Of a stretch of DNA of 38,813 nt, positions 31,365 through 38,813 are shown piece after piece. Source of the DNA: Agathobaculum desmolans ATCC 43058 (GTDB lineage Bacteria; Bacillota; Clostridia; Oscillospirales; Butyricicoccaceae); NCBI RefSeq assembly GCF_000701665.1, contig NZ_JNJN01000027.1:1-38813 (forward strand), in the 5' to 3' direction. The position numbers and the translations under genes are program-made. Each line of letters opens with the position of its first letter. Position 1 is the first letter of the stretch. The notes beneath the pieces are model-generated. The model did not search any database and was not told the origin of the DNA. It saw only the letters and a list, made by a program, of their open reading frames with translations.

Positions 31365-31398
31365 GAACCGGACTTACACCTCTCGGCGTATCCGGCTC
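31365..31398 (-). ncRNA. Group II intron domain V
   Basis: A 34-nt hairpin starting GAGCCGGATACGCC and ending AGTCCGGTTC: the catalytic domain with its lower stem GAGCCGG/CCGGTTC and upper loop. About 60 bases before the 3' splice site, with a domain VI-like hairpin in between. Confidence 0.88.
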
Positions 31399-31410
31399 TC
31401 CCTTTGTCTG

Positions 31411-33237
31411 TCAGTCTAATTTGCCGGCGTGCAGTTTGTCATGACACGTACGGCATAGCGCCATAGTCTTGCGTTTGCGACCTATCATCACGATTTCCCA
31501 CCCGGCTTTGCCTTTTAAGTCCTTGATTTTCCGAACATGGTGCATTTCGATTGGAACATTTTCCGCTCCGCACCATTCGCACCTTTCGGCCTTCAATCGA
31601 CTTATCAGGCTTGTCGAGTTGAGATTGCTGTACACCATCGGAATAACATCCATTGCCGGGGCAGAAACCATTCTGTTGTCCTTTCTAAACCCGTCGTCAT
31701 ACAGATACGCTATCGCTTTTCCGCTTTTACTCGGATATTTCACGCCGAAGCGTTTATATCCGTATTTCTTACGGATACGGCTGATGCGTGTTTTGTATTT
31801 GGCGGCAAAGGTTTTGAACAGGCTGTACTTCATTACATAGTAGAAATCGCCCAAAACACTGACATTATCCGCTATGCGGTAGTAGTTATAGATGCCCCTG
31901 ATTTCCGCATTGTACTGGTTTAAGATTTCAAGGTCATCACCGTTGATTAGGTAGGTGCGTTCGGTAGGGATGAAGATTTCCCGACCCTCTCGGTATGTGA
32001 TTTTCAACGCCGAATAATCAAGCAGCTTCTTCTGCCATTTGTCTCTGGGGACATACAACAGAATCTTTCCGCTCATGGATCGCATCTTGTGGCCATTTTT
32101 GCTGGTTGTTATATGGTCACTGTTGCTGGCAAAGACTTCAAAGCCTAAAAATCTGGCCTTATCTTTTGCCTGCGTTATCAGCGTTTTTTCATCGGATAAT
32201 TCCAAATGGAGTTCTTCCGACAAAAACTGCTTGATGTCTAACTTGATTTTTTCAGCGTCTGCTTTACTGCCAATGACTCCACAAATCCAGTCGTCTGCAT
32301 ATCTTACATATTGCAGACGTTTGTATTCTGTGTCCATGGGGTCATATGCCGGCATTTGCCGTTTGAGGGCTGTTTTTTCCCTGATTTCCCGCAAGGCCGT
32401 ATCTCTTGCCGTTTCGTCCATTTCTTCCCACATTTCCGGCTTGTATTTGCCTTTTTCAAGCCATCGAATTTGTTCATGCAGTTTCCAATATGGGGTGTAC
32501 TTGTCCCGCCGCGCTCCGTTTCTGAAAGATGCCATGTACTGCTCCATGTATCTGTCAAACTCGTTTAGGTAGATATTTGACAGAATAGGACTGATGATGG
32601 AGCCTTGTGGGGTGCCGGAGTAGGTGCGGTGAAAAGTCCAGTCCTCAAGGTATCCCGCTTTCAGAAACTTCCATATCAAAGCAAGAAAATACTCATCATG
32701 GATGCGCCTGCGCAGGATTCCTACGAGAACTGCGTGGTCTATGTTGTCGAAGAACGACTTAATATCGCCCTCTATAAACCACCTTGTTCCGCTAAAGTTG
32801 CGCTGTAACTGCAAAAGTGCCGTGTGGCAGCTTCGGTTAGGACGAAAGCCGTGGGAATAGTTGGAGAAAGTCGGCTCATAAATAGCCTCCAGCAACATCC
32901 GCACGATTTCCTGCACCAGCTTATCATCAAAAGACGGGATGCCCAGCGGGCGCATTTTTCCGTTCTTTTTCTTGATATAGGTACGTCGTGCGGGATTTGG
33001 CCGGTAACTGTGGTCTTTTAGACTTTCAATCAGTTTTCCGATACGCTCCATACCCATTCCGTCTATGGTCTGCCCGTCCGTTCCGGGAGTCATATTTCCG
33101 GGCTTGGCATAGATGTTGTAGTACGCCTGCAGATAAAACTCTGGGTTATAAAGGTTGCGATACAGGCGCTCATAATAATAGGTTGGGGCTTTTGCTTTGG
33201 ATTTCAGACTGTTCAATACGTCGATTGGATTTCTCAT
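31411..33237 (-). CDS. ltrA: Group II intron-encoded reverse transcriptase/maturase with HNH endonuclease
   Basis: A 608-residue protein with RT blocks in order: R-P-L-G-I-P-S-F-D-D-K-L-V-Q-E, H-G-F-R-P-N-R-S-C-H-T-A-L, E-G-D-I-K-S-F-F-D-N-I-D-H, S-G-T-P-Q-G-S-I-I-S-P-I-L-S-N-I and the catalytic Y-A-D-D. These are followed by a maturase (X) domain and a C-terminal HNH nuclease (C-E-W-C-G-A...M-H-H-V-R-K-I, C-R-T-C-H-D-K-L-H). It splices its host RNA and drives retrohoming by target-primed reverse transcription. Length and motifs are complete, so it is probably active. It starts at ATG 33237 and lies wholly inside the intron. Confidence 0.96.
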   Translation of the reverse strand: MRNPIDVLNSLKSKAKAPTYYYERLYRNLYNPEFYLQAYYNIYAKPGNMTPGTDGQTIDGMGMERIGKLIESLKDHSYRPNPARRTYIKKKNGKMRPLGIPSFDDKLVQEIVRMLLEAIYEPTFSNYSHGFRPNRSCHTALLQLQRNFSGTRWFIEGDIKSFFDNIDHAVLVGILRRRIHDEYFLALIWKFLKAGYLEDWTFHRTYSGTPQGSIISPILSNIYLNEFDRYMEQYMASFRNGARRDKYTPYWKLHEQIRWLEKGKYKPEMWEEMDETARDTALREIREKTALKRQMPAYDPMDTEYKRLQYVRYADDWICGVIGSKADAEKIKLDIKQFLSEELHLELSDEKTLITQAKDKARFLGFEVFASNSDHITTSKNGHKMRSMSGKILLYVPRDKWQKKLLDYSALKITYREGREIFIPTERTYLINGDDLEILNQYNAEIRGIYNYYRIADNVSVLGDFYYVMKYSLFKTFAAKYKTRISRIRKKYGYKRFGVKYPSKSGKAIAYLYDDGFRKDNRMVSAPAMDVIPMVYSNLNSTSLISRLKAERCEWCGAENVPIEMHHVRKIKDLKGKAGWEIVMIGRKRKTMALCRTCHDKLHAGKLD

Positions 33238-33879
33238 GGTGTCTCACACACCGTTCCTTTCTCTATATTGATAGACAAACTGGCCCCCTTCGCCATGTAG
33301 ACGGTTTTCCCGCCCTCGGACTACTATGGGACCTCCGTTACCATGCCGGATTTTCAGCGTCATCTTCCTCGGGGTGTTAATCCTTGGAATTTATCACCTT
33401 GCGGCATTACGCATAGCCCTGTGGGGCGTTCCGGTTTAGGTAATCTCCGGTTAGACTGTTAGGAATGGCTTGTCAGTCTGTCGGATATGACGTTCGCCCT
33501 TTACCGCTTATTGCGGTTGGTCGGTACAAAAGTATCATGGACACCTTCACCTGGCCTTTATGAAGTTCCTTGTACCGCCTGACACTTCAGCTATCGTGTG
33601 GCAGGGACTCGAGTATGACCCCTCGGACTGTCATTCAGGCAATCCAGCTTTTATCCTCATAACTGACCTTTCATCTTGCAGTTCAGTCGCGGCATGGATA
33701 GCTCTGCCGACTTACTGCTTTCCCGATATGCTACACTCCCCGCGCAGTTTCCCTTGCGGATAAATCGGGTGATGACAACTTTTTGATACTTTTATGTTGC
33801 TGCTGTGCCAACAGCAGAATTCCTAACAGTCCGCGGACACCTTCGTATCACACGAAATAAGGTGTCCTTACGGACGCAC

Positions 33880-35662
33880 GCCCGGTTTCCACAAGCCCGG
33901 GGTTTGTGATCATCACCTGCATCCCTTGACGGAGTTTTTCCGCCACCCATGCCTCGCGTCCCCGCGGCGGCACGGTATCCTCCATGATCTCTGCACGGAT
34001 GCCGGCATCCGCAAGAAAGCACTTGAGCCGCGTCCGGCTGTCCAGCCGCACCCAGTTCACATAGAGCAGAACGCGCTCACCGGCGGCAACTTTCTCCCGG
34101 ATAAGCTCCATCGTCCGCAGATCCTTTTCCGTCTCCTTGTCTGGTGCGCCGCTGCTTTGCGGGACGACCAGAGGATTTCTGGTGACCGGATGCACGACCG
34201 GCTTATGCCCATACGGCTGATCCGGATAGGCCATCAGCAGATTCAGGGAAGTGGACAACAGCTTTTGCGCCAGCCTGCGGCCTTCACGGCTGCGATCCTT
34301 GAAGATCGCATGAAATGCGTGCTCCAGTTCGTCATAGGCTTTCTGCTGCCGCTCCGGCAGACGGAGCGGCACAGGGATCTCCTCATACTCCGGCAGCTCT
34401 GTTCCCATATCCGTCAGGGTGAGGAACACGCCGCTTTCCAACAGGAAGCGGCTGTACACCAGCGGAGACACACCGGGTCGCTGCCTCGAACGTTTCTTGC
34501 GCTTGACTGCGCGGCGGTTCGAGTTGTAGCCGCCTTCTGTCACCGTGTAGGTGTCTTCGATCACGCCGTATTCCCGTGCAAAATGTGATTGTGCGGCAAA
34601 TGCCTGTCCATCCTGCTGCATCAGCTGTGAACAGGTCCGGTACAGCAGATAGAAGATGCCGGACGCATAGCCGTTGATCAGGGTCGCCGTCATGCCGATG
34701 CACTTCTTTGCCGCGGCAAACAGCTCGCCCATTGCATCGCCCTGTCCGCTGTTCGCTGCAAACTGATGGAGCTCATCCGCGATCAAGCCGTCTATTTTGT
34801 CTCTGTACTTATTTTTAATATAGGTACTGAGCGGAAACCGGCGGCAGGCGCCGCGGGCGGTCATGAAGCGGTTTGGGTTTCGCTCCAGTTCGTCCAGCTG
34901 TTTTTTCGCAGCTGTGGTTTTGCAGGTTTTTAAGGCCTGCCCGGCAAACCGGCGATGGACATAGCCCACATGGCTGATGCGCACCCATTCGCTTTGCTCC
35001 TCCGCGGTGGTGGCCGTCCAAAGGACAGCGCCGCAGCAGTCACACTTGCGGTTGCTGCGGGTTTCGGTGCGGAAATAGTCCGGCGTGGCATCTACCAGCG
35101 TCTTTTTGCCGCAGTCCACAAATTCCATTTGGATCACACTGCCGCAGTCCGGGCAGATAAAGCCGCGCTTTATCACACTCCAGCGCACTGCCGGGCGGCG
35201 CATATAGCCGTCCCGTGCGGTTTCCTTGGAGAGTACAGCAAAGACCGTTCGGCTGCCGCGGATATATTCCGCATAGAGCGCATCGAAATCCTCCGGGGAC
35301 TGCACAACTGCAGACAGCGAATTTGGAATGGTTTCATCCAGCTCGCGTACCCATTTCCCCGTCATGTGCGAGGGGCAAAGGACGAGGTGCAGACATTTCC
35401 GATGCTTTTGCAGAAAGTACGCCTGCAAGGCCAGACTGCCTACCTTGGACTTTCCTGAACCGCATTCCGCGATCAACAGGCCGAGCTTGGCATGTTGCAG
35501 TCTGCGGCGCAGCGCTTCCGCTGCCGCAAGCTGCGCGCCATATAAGGGATAACCGGCCGTCTGTTCAACATGGCAGTTCAGTTCCAGTACGGCTTCTGAC
35601 AATGGCTCTGCCGCCGGGTCATACAGCGGTTCAAACTGCCCACGGATGCGTGCGGCGATCAC
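33880..35662 (-). CDS. DEAD/SNF2-type helicase 5' exon, N-terminally truncated, interrupted by the intron
   Basis: An element-type helicase: Walker A A-E-C-G-S-G-K-S-K-V (about residue 66), D-E-L-H as the Walker B box, and a zinc-like pair C-P-D-C...C-D-C-C. Motif III-like G-M-T-A-T-L-I-N-G follows, and the exon ends in M-I-T-N-P-G-L-V-E-T-G. The open frame continues 11 residues into intron sequence (R-A-S-V-R-T...). Upstream of GTG 35662 the frame reads K-A-A-H-Y-L-N-R-F-G-P-V, typical of the family, but is then interrupted by a stop where parA sequence begins, so about 100 N-terminal residues are lost. The true coding unit is this exon plus 31151-31302. Confidence 0.85.
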
Positions 35663-36308
35663 AGGACCGAAACGGTTCAGGTAGTGTGCGGCCTTTATAC
35701 ATGGTCAAAAGCAGGCCGCGCACAAAAAGGTTTGGTTGATAAGCGGCTCGCACGCGCCGCACCAGTTCCAATGTATCCGGCAAACCCTCCGCATCCAGAT
35801 AATGTGCCTGCACAGGGATGACGACCTCATCTGATGCAGCAAGTGCATTGATCATTTGCAAATCTGGATGTGGGCTGCAGTCTATCAATATGTAATCATA
35901 TTGCGAACGAAGCATATCCACAATGGTTTTCAGCACATAAACCGGCTGAATATCGTCCTGCTCACCGAACATGGATGCCGTTGTCTGCATGACCGATAAG
36001 CGTGTCGCAATACCACTCAGCTTTTGGTTTGCTGGAAGCAGGTCGATATTGTTTTGATGTAGAATTGCCTGTTTAATACCGAGTTCAAGCAATTCTGGGC
36101 TGTCAAGAGCTTGGCACATCAAAGTGGCAAGCGATACTTTACAGTTGAGCGGTGTAAATCCCATTGCTTTTGTAAGAGATCCCTGACTGTCATTGTCAAT
36201 GAGAAGTACCCTTTTTCCTTTACGGGCAATCGCTTCGCCCAGATTGAAGGTTGTGGTGTTTTTTCCCGTTCCACCTTTTGCATTCGCTATACATATCACT
36301 TTACTCAT
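35631..36308 (-). pseudogene. parA: ParA-type partition ATPase, 3' truncated and fused to the helicase gene
   Basis: The start M-S-K-V-I-C-I-A-N-A-K-G-G-T-G-K-N-T-T-T-F-N-L-G-E-A-I-A contains the deviant Walker A (K-G-G-T-G-K-x-T) of ParA/Soj proteins; Walker A' (L-I-D-N-D-S-Q-G-S) and Y-I-L-I-D-C-S-P (Walker B) follow. Homology runs to G-L-L-L-T-M-Y-K-G-R-T; family members then continue for 60 or so residues, but here an unrelated 17-residue tail follows, read from the helicase region in another frame. The ATP-binding part is intact. It lies next to attR, the usual place for parA on ICEs, with no parB visible. A truncated product could still bind ATP. Confidence 0.82.
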
Positions 36309-36358
36309 ACGGTCACCTCATATTATTATAAATCATCGTGCTGATTCATTTACAAAAA

Positions 36359-36380
36359 TGACAGCAATCTGACAGCAATC
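36359..36380. repeat. Right tandem TGACAGCAA repeats (putative integrase arm sites)
   Basis: TGACAGCAATC at 36359-36369 and 36370-36380, in the same orientation as the pair next to attL. About 110 bases inside attR, compared with 80-110 bases inside attL on the other side. Confidence 0.65.
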
Positions 36381-36383
36381 GGA

Positions 36384-36407
36384 ATGATAATAACCAGAAC
36401 AGTATGT
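36384..36407. repeat. Right copy of the 24-bp inverted repeat
   Basis: Reverse complement of 5948-5971 with one mismatch. It sits right after the TGACAGCAA pair, in the gap between the parA start and attR. Confidence 0.7.
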
Positions 36408-36491
36408 ACAAAATGTCATGAGAATCACAACTTTATGCGCATATTTGCACTTAATGGAATAGTAGAAATTCAGAAAAATTGAATTATGCTT

Positions 36492-36514
36492 TTCGAATCT
36501 CTTCAGGTCCACCA
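36492..36514 (+). repeat. attR: second 23-bp attachment repeat
   Basis: Identical to the tRNA-Ala 3' end at 4611-4633. There is no tRNA 5' half here, as expected for the distal end of a tRNA-integrated element. Confidence 0.92.
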
Positions 36515-36520
36515 TTTTAA

Positions 36521-36551
36521 GCAGATTTGCATTGTGCAAATCTGCTTTTTT
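36521..36551 (+). terminator. Displaced original terminator of tRNA-Ala
   Basis: An 11-bp perfect stem GCAGATTTGCA/TGCAAATCTGC, three-base loop and six T's, six bases after attR. In the uninterrupted chromosome it would lie right behind the tRNA. Confidence 0.9.
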
Positions 36552-36967
36552 CATGCCGTAACATAAATAGCGAGGTTCTCATTACCTCGACCGCCACACT
36601 CTACCCCAAGGTTTTGCAATCATCAAAAGCTACGATAATCTCGATTTTCACTGTATATATCCTAATTACGCATAAACTGCTTCAGCAAACCGACCCACAG
36701 TCATCTTTTGCACTTTTTTCTCCTTTTACTTTGCTTACAGCATATCGCTAATTTTTCTTTTCCTGAGTCAAAGTTCTTGTTTACTTTGACCATTGGAAAT
36801 GCTATACTTTTATAAACCGCTATCATCGGTAACGATGATGGGAGCTGAGGGCGGAATAATAAAAAGCATCGCAGCATAATGACACAAAATATACCTTGCA
36901 AATAATATTTGCAAAGTATAAATAAAAAAGCAGCAGTCAAAGCACTGCAATAAAAGGAGGATCCTCT
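36552..36967 (+). other. Intergenic region and leader of the SLH gene
   Basis: No gene seen in about 400 bases. An extended -10 (TG-C-TATACT-like, 36800-36808) is a possible promoter. Beyond it are a hairpin ATCATCG-GTAA-CGATGAT (36822-36839) and a palindrome TTGCAAAT-AAT-ATTTGCAA (36896-36914), an operator- or stability-type structure in the leader. The AAAGGAGG site at 36953-36960 serves the next gene. Confidence 0.5.
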
Positions 36968-38335
36968 ATGAAGAAAAGTCTTAAAATCGCTCTGACCTCT
37001 GTGCTGGTCGCGGCCGGCTTAGCCGTTACCGCGGGCGCCGCCAATTTTGAGCATTGCGCCGACCAGCTCAAGGAAGTCGGCCTGTTTCAGGGTACTGAAT
37101 CCGGCTACGAGCTGGATCGCGCGCCCAATCGCGGCGAAGCCGCAGCAATGCTGGTTCGCCTGCTCGGCAAGGAAGAGGAAGCGCAGAAACTCACCTACAC
37201 CGCGCCGTTCACCGATTTGGCCGGCTGGGAAAAGCCGTATGTGCAGTATCTGTATGAGAACAAGCTGACTGACGGCACATCGGACACAACCTTCTCCCCG
37301 CGCAGCAGCTGCTCGGCACAGATGTACACCACCTTCCTGCTGCGTTCCCTCGGCTATGCAGACGGGGAACAGGGCGATTTTACATATGCCAAGGCGCTGG
37401 ATTTCGGCAAGTCCATTGGTCTGGTTGATTTTGCAAATTGCAACGAAAGCAAATTCCTGCGCGACCATGTTGCCGCAATGAGCTTGACTGCCCTGCATGT
37501 GGATGTAAAGTCCGAAAAGGGCACAAGCCTGTTGGAAAAGCTGGTCAAGGATGGCGCGATCGAGCAGAGCAAGGCCTCTTCCCTGCTCCTCTTCTTCGAC
37601 CGGTATGACGATTACATGAAGGCTGCTTCCCAAATGGATCAGGCCACCAAGTCGGATATCTCTATGAAGATTGACGCCAAGGCTTCTCTCGACGGGCAGG
37701 AGCTGCTGACGCTCTCCATGCCGGTAACGATGCAGGCCGATATGGATTTGGAGCACATGGATCAGTCCAAGCTCTCGATGACCGGTACCATGAAAATGCA
37801 CGTCAATCCCGAGCTGGCAACCGAACCTGATGCACAAACCGATGTGGAGCTTCCGATCGCCTACTACTACACCAACGGTGTGTATTACATGAATGCAGGC
37901 GGTCAGAAGGTCAAAATGCCGATGTCCTTTGAGGACGCCATGGCGCAGATGGGCGACCTGACCTCGATGCAGTCTGAACCGCTCTGCCTGATCGAAGATA
38001 TCGCGGTTTCGGGCGGCAAGACCACGGTCACCTACTCCGCTTCCGGTATGGAAGGACTGGTTGATTCCATTCTGGGCAGCATGGGCACGGATGCCCTGAC
38101 CTCTGACGTGCAGATTCGTGATATTGTCGCCAAGGCAACCGTCTCGGGCAGCAAGGTGCAAGCGATCGATGTTGCCATGAAAATGGACGTGACCGTGGAC
38201 GGACAAACCATGACCATGGATATGACGGTAAACGGCACAGTCAACGCACTGGGCAGCAGCGTCACGGTCAAGCTTCCAACCGATCTGGATACCTATACAG
38301 ATATCGCTGATGTCACTCCGGACACTGCAGCTTGA
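36968..38335 (+). CDS. Exported S-layer homology (SLH) domain protein
   Basis: 455 residues. A Sec signal peptide (M-K-K-S-L-K-I-A-L-T-S-V-L-V-A-A-G-L-A-V-T-A-G-A-A) is followed by SLH repeats: N-R-G-E-A-A-A-M-L-V-R-L-L-G with F-T-D-L-A-G-W-E-K-P-Y-V-Q-Y-L-Y-E-N-K-L-T-D-G-T-S, and F-S-P-R-S-S-C-S-A-Q-M-Y-T-T-F-L-L-R-S-L-G-Y. From about 220 to the end a DUF6612-like domain with repeated M-D-M-T-V/I-K-M strands may bind lipid or an envelope component. SLH domains anchor proteins to pyruvylated secondary wall polymers. AAAGGAGG precedes the ATG. It belongs to the chromosome, not the element. Confidence 0.88.
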   Translation: MKKSLKIALTSVLVAAGLAVTAGAANFEHCADQLKEVGLFQGTESGYELDRAPNRGEAAAMLVRLLGKEEEAQKLTYTAPFTDLAGWEKPYVQYLYENKLTDGTSDTTFSPRSSCSAQMYTTFLLRSLGYADGEQGDFTYAKALDFGKSIGLVDFANCNESKFLRDHVAAMSLTALHVDVKSEKGTSLLEKLVKDGAIEQSKASSLLLFFDRYDDYMKAASQMDQATKSDISMKIDAKASLDGQELLTLSMPVTMQADMDLEHMDQSKLSMTGTMKMHVNPELATEPDAQTDVELPIAYYYTNGVYYMNAGGQKVKMPMSFEDAMAQMGDLTSMQSEPLCLIEDIAVSGGKTTVTYSASGMEGLVDSILGSMGTDALTSDVQIRDIVAKATVSGSKVQAIDVAMKMDVTVDGQTMTMDMTVNGTVNALGSSVTVKLPTDLDTYTDIADVTPDTAA

Positions 38336-38338
38336 ATC

Positions 38339-38368
38339 AAAAAAGGACGGCAACCGCCGTCCTTTTTT
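38339..38368 (+). terminator. Terminator of the SLH gene
   Basis: Stem AAAAAAGGACGGC/GCCGTCCTTTTTT with loop AACC, ending in six T's; it starts three bases after the stop codon. Confidence 0.92.
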
Positions 38369-38492
38369 ACTGCCGCAAACCTCTGCATTTTGTGTCGCCG
38401 GACACCAGCGGGAGGTAGTATCCCCACACACCCGCTGACCGTATTTGCCACAGCGCACCCATAAAATGAAAAAAGTCAGGCATATTGATATG
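38369..38492. other. Short gap before the IS, no gene seen
   Basis: About 120 bases. No ORF of note and no clear promoter; the left end of the next IS probably begins at TGATCCTCC near 38491. Confidence 0.5.
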
Positions 38493-38542
38493 ATCCTCCT
38501 AAAGTAGACCATGGAAAAAACCAAAATCTACTTTAGGAGGAT
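38493..38542 (+). repeat. 16-bp inverted repeat at the IS end, folding over the transposase ribosome site
   Basis: ATCCTCCTAAAGTAGA (38493-38508) is the perfect complement of TCTACTTTAGGAGGAT (38527-38542) across an 18-base loop. The second arm holds AGGAGG, the ribosome site of the following ORF. RNA started outside the IS would fold and hide that site; RNA started within the loop or after it would not. Confidence 0.85.
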
Positions 38543-38547
38543 TTTTT

Positions 38548-38813
38548 ATGGGCAAAATAAAATTCACTCCAGAGAAGAAAATAGAAATCATAGAAGCGTA
38601 TAAGTCGGGTAAGGTTGCCTATTCTCAATTACAAGATGTTTATGGAATGAATCGTGACGAGATATATAGATGGATATCCAAGTACGAAGCGAACGGTATT
38701 GAAGCCTTTGTAAGTGGAAACAGAAGGTATTCCAAGGAATTTAAGATTCATTGCATTGAAGAGTATCTTAGCGGAATTGGCAGTGTGGATGATATCGTAG
38801 CCAAATACAATAT
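38548..38813 (+). CDS. IS3-family transposase OrfA-like, 5' part (runs off the window)
   Basis: 88 codons visible from ATG 38548 with AGGAGG six bases upstream. The product begins MGKIKFTPEKKIEIIEAYKS and has two helix-turn-helix units, the first containing Y-S-Q-L-Q-D-V-Y-G-M-N-R-D-E-I-Y-R-W-I and the second K-E-F-K-I-H-C-I-E-E-Y-L-S-G. This tandem arrangement is typical of IS3/IS150-type OrfA proteins that bind the IS ends before OrfB (DDE) cuts. The DDE part lies outside the window. Confidence 0.8.
   Translation, partial: MGKIKFTPEKKIEIIEAYKSGKVAYSQLQDVYGMNRDEIYRWISKYEANGIEAFVSGNRRYSKEFKIHCIEEYLSGIGSVDDIVAKYN

Larger units (their letters stand above)
31303..33879 (-). mobile_element. Group II intron inserted in the helicase gene
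   Basis: The 5' end on the minus strand is GTGCG (33879-33875), the standard group II start, and the 3' end is CTAC (31306-31303). Joining the flanks restores a conserved helicase segment in frame, fixing both boundaries to the base. The 34-nt domain V (31398-31365) has the GAGCCGG...CCGGTTC form, domain VI follows, and an intron-encoded RT lies in domain IV. The intron is 2577 bases long. Bases 33238-33847 hold RNA domains I-IV and no gene. Confidence 0.92.
4611..36514. mobile_element. Integrated tRNA-Ala element (decayed ICE/IME) carrying a nitrogen-assimilation island
   Basis: The ends are defined by a perfect 23-bp repeat of the tRNA T-arm/acceptor 3' half (4611-4633 and 36492-36514). 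One base after it differs, then four match again. Inside the left end come integrase, excisionase and Xre repressor; inside the right end come parA and other ICE-backbone genes. Paired TGACAGCAA direct repeats and a 24-bp inverted pair lie near both ends, supporting one element rather than chance flanking. No relaxase, coupling protein or secretion genes are visible, the integrase is frameshifted, and three gene-fusion junctions mark deletions. The metabolic genes between look intact. An alternative is that chromosomal genes were captured between the remains of two related elements. Confidence 0.78.

Noticed and set aside
37019-38524. 501-codon minus-strand frame opposite the SLH gene
   Set aside because: Its product is a His/Gly-rich translation of the complementary strand of SLH repeats and it crosses the SLH terminator.
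1-38813. CRISPR array or defence system
   Set aside because: No regularly spaced repeats and no cas, restriction, toxin-antitoxin or other defence-like genes were seen.

Overview
The window comes from a gut-type Firmicute of class Clostridia (Ruminococcaceae/Oscillospiraceae-like). This is inferred from AGGAGG ribosome sites, TTGACA-N17-TATAAT promoters, a type III glutamine synthetase, an ORF-split ferredoxin-type glutamate synthase, dapL, ANTAR antitermination and DUF4956/VTC/SLH proteins. No species can be named.

Layout. Positions 1-4633 are chromosome: the 5' end of an IS110-family transposase with a structured upstream leader, a nitroreductase, a SIR2 deacylase, a convergent ArsR regulator-nitroreductase pair, glyS, and tRNA-Ala(CGC). 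A 23-bp copy of the tRNA 3' end recurs at 36492-36514. The 31.9 kb between the two copies looks like one integrated element. Next to the tRNA it has a tyrosine integrase (frameshifted), an excisionase and an Xre repressor. At the far end it has the decayed backbone of an ICE (parA, a helicase split by a group II intron, a sigma-like protein, small ORFs, the start of a MoxR ATPase). Matching TGACAGCAA repeats and a 24-bp inverted pair lie just inside both ends. From 36515 the chromosome resumes with the displaced tRNA terminator, an SLH-domain exported protein and the left end of an IS3-like element.

Cargo. Where a conjugation module would be expected there is a nitrogen-assimilation region (7.05-25.9 kb). 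A leftward operon encodes a three-ORF glutamate synthase, a short type I glutamine synthetase and an ANTAR-domain RNA-binding regulator. A rightward operon encodes a type III glutamine synthetase and an Amt-PII fusion. A second rightward operon encodes purC, a small ORF, purF, carA, carB, a DapL-type aminotransferase and a nitrilase-family amidase. Each of the three operons has a strong promoter followed by hairpins with an A-N-N-G-N-N hexaloop that overlap intrinsic terminators: one unit in front of the leftward operon and tandem pairs in front of the other two. Ammonium capture and glutamine spending therefore appear to be wired to one antitermination switch whose regulator lies inside its own regulon. 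A two-component system (kinase frameshifted), a VTC-domain protein and a truncated DUF4956 membrane protein follow.

Decay. The integrase and kinase each carry one frameshift, and three junctions fuse truncated genes (parA/helicase, helicase/sigma-like, DUF4956/MoxR). No relaxase or secretion genes are present, so the element looks fixed in place while its metabolic cargo remains intact.
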